Origin: Acidobacteriota bacterium
Lineage (GTDB): Bacteria > Acidobacteriota > Vicinamibacteria > Vicinamibacterales > 2-12-FULL-66-21
DNA length: 7,631 nt
Direction: 5' to 3'
Assembly: GCA_013697225.1 (NCBI GenBank)
Contig: JACCXG010000540.1
Span: 1-7,631, forward strand
This document shows, one piece after another, positions 1-6,019 of the stretch (the stretch's first letter is position 1; every line of letters starts with the position of its first letter). The notes beneath the pieces were generated by a model. That model was not told where the DNA came from and did no database searches. It saw only the letters and a program-made list of their open reading frames with translations. A program made the translations under genes and the position numbers.

Positions 1-415
1 CAGCGATACGGTCCAGGTCCGGCACACGTCAGCCAACGACCCGAACACCGACACCGTCACCACGCTGTTCATCGGGACCGTCAGCGGCACGTTCACGACG
101 ACAACGAAGGGAGCCGACCCGGCCGACACGACGCCTGACGCGTTCAGCTTCAACACGTTGACCGGGGTGAACCCCCATACGACTCAGACCTCCAACGTCG
201 TATCCATATCTGAGGTCGATGCCGGGACGCCGATCTCTATAGCCAACGGGGAGTACAAGCTGAACAATGACAACTGGACCGCGGCAGCGGGTGTGCTGAG
301 CGCCAGCAATACCGTCCAGGTCCGGCACACGTCAGCCAACGACCCGAACACCGACACCGTCACCACGCTGTTCCTCGGGAGCGTCAGCGGCACGTTCACG
401 ACGACAACGAAGTGA
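1..415 (+). CDS. C-terminal end of a large tandem-repeat (beta-rich, probably surface or secreted) protein, partial
   Basis: This is an open frame from base 2 to the TGA at 413-415. The N-terminus lies outside the window. The translation is rich in T, S, N, V and G and has a 101-residue period. Each unit carries the pattern SNVVSISEVDAGTPISIANG, then an EYKLNNDNW segment, then NTVQVRHTSAN and VSGTFTTTT. Patterns of this type (ISI..GEY.ING..., NGDTVTVR.TSS, TLTIGGVSGTF) are known from long bacterial extracellular proteins with Ig-like or fibronectin-like beta repeats. The family resemblance is from memory of the motif, and the surface location is inference. One full unit and the tail of the previous one are visible. 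There is no C-terminal membrane anchor, LPXTG, IPTL/PEP sorting signal or autotransporter barrel before the stop, so the protein ends abruptly in a repeat. The ligand or role cannot be told from this fragment. Confidence 0.8.
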   Translation, partial: SDTVQVRHTSANDPNTDTVTTLFIGTVSGTFTTTTKGADPADTTPDAFSFNTLTGVNPHTTQTSNVVSISEVDAGTPISIANGEYKLNNDNWTAAAGVLSASNTVQVRHTSANDPNTDTVTTLFLGSVSGTFTTTTK

Positions 416-425
416 GCCGACCCGG
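1..425 (+). repeat. 303-bp tandem repeat (101 codons), last one and a third units
   Basis: Bases 1-122 align with bases 304-425 at a constant offset of 303, with 5 mismatches in 122 positions (5/308, 10/313, 71/374, 78/381, 110/413). The first four give D to N, a silent change, I to L and T to S. The fifth converts a GGA glycine codon (110-112) into the TGA stop (413-415). Identity continues for about 10 bases past that stop (416-425) before the sequences diverge. Such high identity suggests recent duplication or gene conversion. The rest of the earlier unit lies outside the window. Confidence 0.9.
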
Positions 426-442
426 TCGGTGTGCCCATTTTT
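417..442 (+). terminator. Weak terminator-like hairpin after the repeat-protein stop
   Basis: A perfect 5-bp stem (CCGAC at 417-421, GTCGG at 425-429) with a 3-base loop starts two bases after the stop codon. A run of five T follows at 438-442, but it is 8 bases beyond the stem, too far for a classical intrinsic terminator. The hairpin sits between two same-strand genes and may reduce read-through into the receiver gene. Its function is uncertain. Confidence 0.3.
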
Positions 443-461
443 CGAGAGAACAGAACGTGTC

Positions 462-468
462 GGAGAGG
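462..468 (+). promoter_or_regulatory. Shine-Dalgarno site of the receiver gene
   Basis: GGAGAGG lies 6 bases before ATG 475. It decides the start against the in-frame GTG codons at 412 and 457. Confidence 0.7.
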
Positions 469-474
469 CGAATC

Positions 475-903
475 ATGAGCCTCCATCAGTGGGAAGAGAG
501 GCCGCTCGTGCTCGAACATGCCCCCCGGGGTGCGGAAGTCGTGCTGCTCGTGGAGGACGAACCGTCCGTTCGCCGCCTGGTGCGCCGGGTGCTCGTCCGG
601 CAGGGCTACCAGGTGCTGGACGCCGGGTGCGCGGACGAAGCGCTGGCAATCGCGGAGGGGCAGAACGGCGTGCTGCACCTCCTCCTCACCGACTCGCTGA
701 TGCCGGGAGGAACGGGTCCGGCGCTGGCAGAGCGGCTGGGCGCCGTCCGGCCGGATACGAAAGTGCTCTTCATGTCAGGTTCTACCGAGCATGCCGCGTT
801 GCGGCGAGGGCTGCTCCGCCCGGGCGCCGCCCTGCTGCCAAAGCCGTTCACCGCCGCAGGGCTGGCCACCGCGGTTCGCAACGTGCTCGACAGGCCTGCC
901 TGA
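475..903 (+). CDS. Stand-alone receiver-domain (CheY-like) response regulator
   Basis: This 142-residue protein is almost entirely one REC domain (about residues 20-138) with no output domain. Visible REC signature residues are the acidic pair E27/D28 (LLVEDE), the phosphoacceptor D73 in LLLTDSLMPGG, the conserved Ser/Thr position S101 in FMSGS, and the invariant lysine K123 in PKPF. The sequence style (TDSLMPGGTGPALAERL, FMSGSTEHA, LRPGAALLPKPF) resembles receivers usually found at the C-terminus of hybrid sensor kinases, so it could act as a phosphorelay intermediate; that is inference. The start is ATG 475 because GGAGAGG lies at 462-468, 6 bases upstream. A longer reading from GTG 412 would overlap the preceding stop and add unrelated residues. 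No kinase lies nearby. It follows the repeat gene on the same strand by 59 bases and converges with the permease gene. Confidence 0.88.
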   Translation: MSLHQWEERPLVLEHAPRGAEVVLLVEDEPSVRRLVRRVLVRQGYQVLDAGCADEALAIAEGQNGVLHLLLTDSLMPGGTGPALAERLGAVRPDTKVLFMSGSTEHAALRRGLLRPGAALLPKPFTAAGLATAVRNVLDRPA

Positions 904-922
904 CCACAGCTGTGTTGCTCAA

Positions 923-3565
923 TCACTCTGTGCGCAGGGCTACCAATGGATCGAGGGCGGCGGCCCGCCGCGCCGGGAGATAGCTGGCGAGGAAAGCGAC
1001 GAGAAGGAACACCGTTGACATTCCCGCCAGGGTCGCGCTGTCGAGTGGGCTGACGCCAAAGAGCCAGCCGGCAATCAGCCGTCCGGCGGCGGCGGCAAGC
1101 CCCAGCCCGACGACAATCCCTGCGGCAGCAAGCTGGAGGCCTTCCCTGATCATCAGGCGGAGGACGTTCGAACGCCCGGCGCCGAGCGCCACACGAACGC
1201 CCATCTCACGTGTGCGGCGGCTTGCCGAGAAGGAGAGGATCCCGTAGAGGCCAACTCCGGCGAGGAGGAGACCAACCACGCCGAGCGCGCCCGTCACCGT
1301 GGCGGCAGCACGCTGTGGCAGCAGCACTATGGCGGTCGCCTCTCGCAGCGTTGTCATTCGCGGGCGCGGCAGCAGCGGGTCGATCGACAGGACCGCCTGC
1401 TGAAGGGCGGAAAAGATATGCTCGGGCCTGGTCGCCGTCCGCACCAGGAGCGCCTGGGTTGGCCCCCAGACCTGCGCGAGTGGGAAGTAAGCGAATGACG
1501 GCGTCGGTTCGTCCAGCCTGGCGTATTTGGCGTCCCGGGCGATGCCGATCACGGTCGTGTGATGGCCACGGAACGTGAAGCTGCGGCCGATCGCCTCTCC
1601 GTCGGGCCATACGCGGCGCGCAAACGTCTCGTTGATGACCGCCACCCGCGGCGCGGCCTCCCCGTCCGTCGTCTGGAAGGCGCGACCCCTCTCGACAGGC
1701 AGCCGCAGCGTCCTGAAATAATCCACGCCCACGGCAGCCATGTGAATGGGAATCTTCCGGTCGCCACCGACGGTGATCTCGTCCGGCGAGCTTCCCATCA
1801 TCAGGGGAAGGCGTCCCGTGAACGACACGGCGGTGACGCCTGGTATTGCCTCTACACGCTCGCGCAGCCGGGCGTAGAACTCACGTCCCTTCGCTTCGTC
1901 ATACCCCCACGATTCGGTCTCCAGGGAGGCCGTGACGACGCCGGCCGCCTCGAAGCCGGGATCAACGCGCTGGCCGCGGTCCAGGGCGCGGATGAACAAC
2001 CCGGCGGCGACGAGCAGCACGAGCGACAGCGCGAGCTGACCTACGACCAGCGTGCGGCTCACCAGGGTCCGCCGCGAACCACCGCCGGGGCTGTTGTCAC
2101 GCAGTCGCGACGTGATGTTGCGATCGGCGGCCTGCAGCGCCGGGCCGAGTCCGAATGCGATCCCCGCGAGGAGCGAAACGCCGATCGCAAACGCGAGTAC
2201 CCGGAAATCCGGCGACAGCTCCAATGAAACGGGCACGGTTGCCGGAAGCGGCAGACGCTCGAGGGCCGCCGTCGCGGCCACTGCCACGCCGAAACCGCCG
2301 AGGGCACCGAGCAGGAAGAGCACGAACACTTCGGCCAGGAGCGCCCTGAGCAGCCGGGACCGGCCCGCACCCAGCGCCGCGCGGACGGCCATCTCGCGCC
2401 GGCGCGCCACATACCGTGCCGACAGTATGGCGGCGACGTTCACGCCCGCGATGAGCAGAACGAGCGCGGCGGCCCCGAGCAGCAGGCCCATGAAGCCGAG
2501 CATCCCTCCCGCTTCGCCGTTGGGCAGGCCTGTAAGAGGGGAGAGGCGCACCGACGTGAACGCGTCGGGGCGGACCGGCCCACCAGAGTGGGTCGTGTGG
2601 CTCGCCGTCAGCGCCGCCAGCTCCCGTTGGCCGGAGTCTGCTGCGCCCCCCTCCGGGAGCCGGCCGAACAGCCACAGCCAGGAGGCTGTCGTGAGGTTGG
2701 AACGCGGCCGCAACAGCGGCTGCATCATCAGCGGAACCCATGCGTCAGGCTGCAGCCCGGTATACACCCCCCGGAAGCCGCGGGGCGCTATGCCAATAAT
2801 CGTAAATGGCGTGCCGTTGACCACGACCATGCGTCCTACTGCCGCGGCATCCCCGCCGAGCCGTGCCGTCCAGAACGCGTGGGACAGGACGATGACCGGA
2901 TGCGACCCCGGCGTGCGGTCCTCCTCGGGCGCGAAGAACCGGCCGAGCGCGGGGCGGACGCCAAGCACCTCGAAGTAGTTGCCACTCACCATGTTGCCGG
3001 ATACGGCGGTTCCACTTCCCCCGGCAGCAATCGTGAGCGCTACCCGTCCCCAGGCTGCGATGCCCTCGAGCTCCTTCGACCCCTCACGCAACGCGGCATA
3101 GTGCGCGTAGGAGGACTGTTCCGCCGCGCTGCCATCCGAACGTGCCGGCTGGATGGAAACGAGCCGGGCAGGGTCTGTCAGCCCGGGAGGAGGACGGAGC
3201 AGCAGAGCGTTCATCGCGCTGAAGATTGTCGTCACCGCGCCGCTGCCGAGCGAAACCACGAACACGACGACGAGGGTGAACACCGGGCTCTTGCGGAGAG
3301 TCCGCCCGGCCACGCGCAGGTCGGCGGCCAGGCTGTCGACGACCTGCTCCCACCCGTGATCGCGGACCTCTTCCCTCACCCTGATTGCACTGCCGACCTC
3401 CCGCCGCGCCGCGCGCCGCGCGTCAACCGGCGACAGCCCACGCGCCATGTGCGCCTCTGCCGCTTCCTCTACGTAGTGCAGCAGCTCATCATCCAGGTCG
3501 CGGTCTGCCGCGGTGCGACGGACGAGCACCCGAAGCCCCCGTGTGACCTGGCGCCAGAGGGACAA
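923..3565 (-). CDS. ADOP-family permease (duplicated MacB/FtsX ABC-transporter permease)
   Basis: This 880-residue inner-membrane protein has two MacB-periplasmic-core plus FtsX halves fused in one chain, the architecture named ADOP (acidobacterial duplicated orphan permease). Residues 1-90 form the soluble prefix domain (DDELLHYVEEAAEAHMARGL, then ARRAARREVGS). The first transmembrane segment is about 97-120 and the first extracytoplasmic core about 130-345. FtsX segments follow near 355-382, 408-432 and 455-475. The second half starts with a helix near 503-525, has a core at about 540-745, and ends with helices near 758-780, 810-832 and 845-865. Each half has the FtsX signature: EMAVRAALGAGRS (391-403) and EMGVRVALGAGRS (787-799). 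The C-terminus, PARRAAALDPLVALRTE, is also typical. The start is TTG 3565: the N-terminus MSLWRQVTRGLR matches the family pattern as I recall it, and GGAGGG (minus strand, 3580-3575) lies 9 bases upstream. No ATPase gene is adjacent, consistent with 'orphan'. The substrate is unknown. Confidence 0.93.
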   Translation of the reverse strand: MSLWRQVTRGLRVLVRRTAADRDLDDELLHYVEEAAEAHMARGLSPVDARRAARREVGSAIRVREEVRDHGWEQVVDSLAADLRVAGRTLRKSPVFTLVVVFVVSLGSGAVTTIFSAMNALLLRPPPGLTDPARLVSIQPARSDGSAAEQSSYAHYAALREGSKELEGIAAWGRVALTIAAGGSGTAVSGNMVSGNYFEVLGVRPALGRFFAPEEDRTPGSHPVIVLSHAFWTARLGGDAAAVGRMVVVNGTPFTIIGIAPRGFRGVYTGLQPDAWVPLMMQPLLRPRSNLTTASWLWLFGRLPEGGAADSGQRELAALTASHTTHSGGPVRPDAFTSVRLSPLTGLPNGEAGGMLGFMGLLLGAAALVLLIAGVNVAAILSARYVARRREMAVRAALGAGRSRLLRALLAEVFVLFLLGALGGFGVAVAATAALERLPLPATVPVSLELSPDFRVLAFAIGVSLLAGIAFGLGPALQAADRNITSRLRDNSPGGGSRRTLVSRTLVVGQLALSLVLLVAAGLFIRALDRGQRVDPGFEAAGVVTASLETESWGYDEAKGREFYARLRERVEAIPGVTAVSFTGRLPLMMGSSPDEITVGGDRKIPIHMAAVGVDYFRTLRLPVERGRAFQTTDGEAAPRVAVINETFARRVWPDGEAIGRSFTFRGHHTTVIGIARDAKYARLDEPTPSFAYFPLAQVWGPTQALLVRTATRPEHIFSALQQAVLSIDPLLPRPRMTTLREATAIVLLPQRAAATVTGALGVVGLLLAGVGLYGILSFSASRRTREMGVRVALGAGRSNVLRLMIREGLQLAAAGIVVGLGLAAAAGRLIAGWLFGVSPLDSATLAGMSTVFLLVAFLASYLPARRAAALDPLVALRTE

Positions 3566-3570
3566 AGGGG

Positions 3571-3912
3571 TCAGCCCTCCGCCTTCAGCAGCCGGGCGAC
3601 GGCGGAGACACGCCGGGTCCAGTCCGCCGTCTCACGTTCGAGCGCTTTCAGCCCCGCGCGGGTAACCGTGTAGAACCTGGCGCGGCGGGCGTTGTCGGTC
3701 TGCCGCCAGGCCGAGTCGATCAACCCTCCACGCTCCAGCCGCTGGAAGGCTGTGAGGAGGGATCCCGGGTTGACCTTGAACACGCCCCGGGACGTCTGCT
3801 CGATGCGCCTGGCGATGCCGAAGCCGTGCATCGGCTCCAGGCTGAGCGCCTTCAAAATGAGCATGTCGAGCGTGCCCTGAATCAGATCGGTTGTCGGCTG
3901 GCCCTCGCTCAC
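3571..3912 (-). CDS. PadR-family transcriptional regulator (ADOP-associated)
   Basis: This 113-residue winged-helix repressor-type protein starts MSEGQPTTDLIQGTLDMLIL. PadR features are LIQGTLDMLILKAL (residues 10-23), MHGFGIARRIEQ (28-39, helix-turn-helix), GSLLTAFQRLERGGLI (50-65, recognition helix region) and RRARFYTVTRAGLKAL (76-91, wing). The length fits the short PadR subfamily, with only a brief C-terminal helix (about 92-110) for dimerisation. The usual GSLYPALxRLE motif reads GSLLTAFQRLE here. The start is GTG 3912, with GGGAGGAG (minus strand, 3926-3919) 6 bases upstream; a longer open frame to 4122 would run through the promoter and is rejected. The stop lies 5 bases before the permease start, so the two genes are almost certainly co-transcribed. 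The regulator probably controls its own operon through the inverted repeat upstream. The inducing ligand is unknown. Confidence 0.92.
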   Translation of the reverse strand: MSEGQPTTDLIQGTLDMLILKALSLEPMHGFGIARRIEQTSRGVFKVNPGSLLTAFQRLERGGLIDSAWRQTDNARRARFYTVTRAGLKALERETADWTRRVSAVARLLKAEG

Positions 3913-3918
3913 TGAAAA

Positions 3919-3926
3919 CTCCTCCC
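3919..3926 (-). promoter_or_regulatory. Shine-Dalgarno site of the PadR gene
   Basis: On the minus strand GGGAGGAG lies 6 bases before GTG 3912. This strong match fixes a non-ATG start that gives a normal PadR N-terminus. Confidence 0.75.
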
Positions 3927-3946
3927 ACACAGAACGTCTGGGGGGT

Positions 3947-3975
3947 AGCCTAGCCTCGCACATCTTGATTGTCAA
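3947..3975 (-). promoter_or_regulatory. Candidate sigma70-type promoter of the PadR-ADOP operon
   Basis: On the minus strand a consensus -35 box TTGACA (3975-3970) is followed after 17 bases by TAGGCT (3952-3947), a partial match (3 of 6) to the -10 consensus. Transcription would begin near 3940, giving a leader of about 28 bases that contains the Shine-Dalgarno site. The -35 box is exact and the spacing ideal, but the -10 box is poor. The -35 box lies within the inverted repeat at 3959-3981. Confidence 0.55.
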
Positions 3976-3981
3976 GATGTG
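3959..3981. promoter_or_regulatory. Perfect inverted repeat, candidate PadR operator
   Basis: The arms CACATCTTGA (3959-3968) and TCAAGATGTG (3972-3981) are exact reverse complements separated by TTG. The repeat covers the -35 box of the PadR-ADOP promoter, the position expected for a repressor operator. PadR proteins are dimers that bind inverted repeats, often at their own promoters. The AT-rich content stands out in otherwise GC-rich DNA. Binding by this PadR is inference. It lacks the ATGT-N8-ACAT spacing described for phenolic-acid PadR sites. Confidence 0.65.
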
Positions 3982-4072
3982 ACACTCAACTGGAGTGAGT
4001 GGATTGTGCAGTGACAGGACGACGATGTGGCGTCGGCTGGCGGCGCTGGCCGGGCCGGATTGGGCGATCAGC

Positions 4073-5800
4073 TCACGAGGCGGTGGCGTCCTTGTCCCTC
4101 CGGATCGTGACCTTCTGGCCACGCAGCGTGGCCTTCCGCATGGCCGCGACTACCTGATCGGCAATCGACTCGGGCACTTCCACCAGGGAGAACCGGTCGG
4201 CAATCTCAATCGCGCCGAGGTCCCGCGACGAGATGCCCGCTTCATTCGTAATCGCCCCGACCAGATCTCCGGCGCGCACCCCCGCCTCACGGCCGGCGCC
4301 GATGTAGAGCCGGGCGACGGCATGCCCCTCCGTGTCCTCCCGGGAGCTTTGCGGGCGTTCGCGGCGCGCCGGTGGGGCGCTGCGGGATGGACCTTCCCGC
4401 GGAGGCGCAGGTGCCGGCACGTCGCGTTCCTCTCCGTCGGCCTGAATGGACGAATGGGCGAGCTTCACGGCCGCGGCTGCCACGTCGAGGATGTCGAACT
4501 CCGCGGCCAGCGATTCCACCACCACCCGCACGTCGTCCAGGTCGCCGGCAAGCAGCCGCTCGCGCAGCGACGCACGTGTCAGCTCGAGCCGCTTCGCGCG
4601 CAGGTCCGCCACGGTCGGCACGGTTCCGACCTCGATCTTCTGCCGGGTGACGCGCTCGATGCTGCGAAGCAGCCGGTGCTCGCGGGGCTCTGCGAGGGTG
4701 ATAGCGGTCCCCTCACGGCCGGCACGCCCCGTGCGGCCGATTCGGTGAATGTAAGCGTCGGGGTCTGACGGCACGTCGTAGTTGAACACGTGCGAGAGCT
4801 GCTGGATGTCGAGGCCCCTGGCGGCCACGTCGGTGGCAATGAGGAGATCGGCCTTCGCCGACCGGAATCGCGCCATGACCGCCTCGCGCTGGCGCTGCTG
4901 CATGCCGCCGTGGAGCGCCTCGGCCCGGTAGCCGTGCGCGTTGAGCGTCTCGACCAGCGAGTCCACTTCGAGGCGCGTGCGGCAGAAGACGATTGCCGCC
5001 GAAGGGCTCTCCATGTCGAGCACGCGCTGAAGCGCGGCCGCCTTGTGCGGGCGCGCCACGACGTAGGCGACCTGCCGCACGCGCGGCAGCTTGCCCGCGG
5101 CCGGCTTTTCGCCTGCAATCGTCATCCGCTGCGGGTCGCGCAGGTGCCGCTCGGCAATGGATCTCAGCCGCGGCGGCATCGTCGCGGAAAACAGCGCGGT
5201 CTGGCGCGATTCGGCCGTGGCCTCCAGGATCGTCTCGATGTCTTCCGCGAAGCCCATGTCGAGCATCTCGTCGGCTTCGTCCAGCACGAGCAGCCTGACG
5301 GACTGCAGGTCGAGCGATCGGCGGCGGAGGTGGTCGAGAATGCGCCCGGGAGTGCCGACGACGATGTCGACGCCGCGTTCGAGGGCGCGAATCTGCTGGA
5401 GCATCGACGCGCCGCCGTAGAGCGGGAGCACGACGACACCGCTGCCGCGGGCGTACTTGTGCGTGGCCTCGGCTACCTGCATGGCAAGCTCCCGTGTGGG
5501 GACGAGCACGAGCCCGCGCGTCACGCGCCGGCCGGAGGCCTTCCGCCCTTCTGCGGTGGCGGCGGTGCGCGCTTCGTCGAGGAGCCGGTGGATCATCGGC
5601 AGGACGAAGGCGGCTGTCTTGCCGGTGCCGGTTGCCGCCTGCGCCAGGACGTCGCGTCCGGAGAGCATCACCGGGATCGTCTCCCGCTGGACGGGGGTGG
5701 GCTCTTCGTAGCCGAGGCTCGTAACGGCGGTCACGAGCGACTCGGCGAGCCCGAGGTCCGCGAAGCGTGAGGGTTCCTGCGGCTGGCGCGAGGTAGGCAT
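4073..5800 (-). CDS. deaD: DEAD-box ATP-dependent RNA helicase, DeaD/CsdA type with DbpA-like RNA-binding domain
   Basis: This 575-residue cytoplasmic helicase would use ATP to unwind short RNA duplexes; family members act in ribosome assembly and mRNA turnover, often in the cold. All core motifs are visible: Q motif (FADLGL at 13-18, GYEEPTPVQ at 30-38), motif I ATGTGKT (56-62), Ia PTREL (101-105), Ib TPGR (150-153), II DEAD (174-177), III SAT (205-207), IV IVFCRT (270-275), V ATDVAARGLDI (322-332) and VI HRIGRTGR (352-359). A dimerisation-like helical region (about 375-450) and a low-complexity P/R/S/E linker (about 452-493) lead to a C-terminal DbpA/CsdA RNA-binding domain (about 496-568, VARLYIGAGREAGVRAGDLVGAI and following). 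This domain assigns it to the DeaD/CsdA/DbpA group rather than RhlE; the exact symbol is less certain. The start is ATG 5800, just before the Q motif. Earlier in-frame sequence up to 6088 is not helicase-like. It is transcribed away from the peptidase gene. Confidence 0.95.
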   Translation of the reverse strand: MPTSRQPQEPSRFADLGLAESLVTAVTSLGYEEPTPVQRETIPVMLSGRDVLAQAATGTGKTAAFVLPMIHRLLDEARTAATAEGRKASGRRVTRGLVLVPTRELAMQVAEATHKYARGSGVVVLPLYGGASMLQQIRALERGVDIVVGTPGRILDHLRRRSLDLQSVRLLVLDEADEMLDMGFAEDIETILEATAESRQTALFSATMPPRLRSIAERHLRDPQRMTIAGEKPAAGKLPRVRQVAYVVARPHKAAALQRVLDMESPSAAIVFCRTRLEVDSLVETLNAHGYRAEALHGGMQQRQREAVMARFRSAKADLLIATDVAARGLDIQQLSHVFNYDVPSDPDAYIHRIGRTGRAGREGTAITLAEPREHRLLRSIERVTRQKIEVGTVPTVADLRAKRLELTRASLRERLLAGDLDDVRVVVESLAAEFDILDVAAAAVKLAHSSIQADGEERDVPAPAPPREGPSRSAPPARRERPQSSREDTEGHAVARLYIGAGREAGVRAGDLVGAITNEAGISSRDLGAIEIADRFSLVEVPESIADQVVAAMRKATLRGQKVTIRRDKDATAS

Positions 5801-5806
5801 CCCCTT

Positions 5807-5836
5807 ATTGTGTGCAGCCGCCTTGCAGGGGCGCAA
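5807..5836 (-). promoter_or_regulatory. Candidate helicase promoter, possibly giving a leaderless transcript
   Basis: On the minus strand CACAAT (5812-5807) matches the -10 consensus at 4 of 6 positions. It lies 18 bases after TTGCGC (5836-5831), which matches the -35 consensus at the initial TTG. Only 6 bases (AAGGGG) separate the -10 box from ATG 5800, so transcription would start at or next to the start codon. The AAGGGG touches the ATG directly, too close for a normal Shine-Dalgarno site. A 5-bp inverted repeat (CTTGC 5822-5826, GCAAG 5833-5837) overlaps the -35 box. This is weak evidence, given that promoter rules for this organism are unknown. Confidence 0.3.
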
Positions 5837-6019
5837 GTATGGCTCAGCGCTCCTGTGGCTCTCCATTCCGGCTGGCGCCCTGGGCGGGGGCCGGCTGAGG
5901 CCCTCCCAGGAGCGGGACGACTCCTTGCAGCAGCAACGTGCACGGACCCCGGTGAAGCAGTCCGCGTGCCGGTACACGCGACGGCCGGACCGGAAAGGCA
6001 GGCCTGAAGGGCTGGGACC

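Noticed and set aside
1..425. Direct repeats considered as a CRISPR array or mobile-element ends
   Set aside because: The unit is 303 bases, stays in frame and is translated throughout; there are no short spacers and no transposase.
905..914. CACAGCTGTG palindrome between the converging receiver and permease genes
   Set aside because: It has no loop and no T tract, so it is not a credible bidirectional terminator; a 10-base palindrome can occur by chance.
429..983. 184-codon plus-strand open frame overlapping the receiver gene
   Set aside because: It is in another frame from the receiver domain and is extremely R/A/G/P-rich, so it is a shadow.
2052..2978. 308-codon plus-strand open frame antisense to the permease
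   Set aside because: Composition is dominated by A, R, S and P, with no motif; it is a shadow of the FtsX-rich permease frame.
2588..3673. 361-codon open frame on the plus strand, antisense to the permease and PadR genes
   Set aside because: It lies opposite two well-supported genes, has arginine- and proline-heavy composition and no recognisable domain. Long antisense open frames are expected in GC-rich coding DNA.
4034..4052. GC-rich 7-bp hairpin (with two G-T pairs) downstream of the helicase stop
   Set aside because: There is no T tract on the helicase strand, and similar stems are common in sequence of this base composition.
3913..4122. 70-codon N-terminal extension of the PadR frame
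   Set aside because: It would cross the promoter and inverted repeat and overlap the helicase 3' end; GTG 3912 has a strong ribosome site and gives the family-typical N-terminus.
3995..4768. 257-codon plus-strand open frame over the 3' end of the helicase gene
   Set aside because: It overlaps the conserved RNA-binding domain on the opposite strand and has no plausible domain.
4790..5770. 326-codon plus-strand open frame antisense to the helicase
   Set aside because: The complementary strand encodes all DEAD-box motifs; this frame is rich in R, H, A and G and shows no family features.
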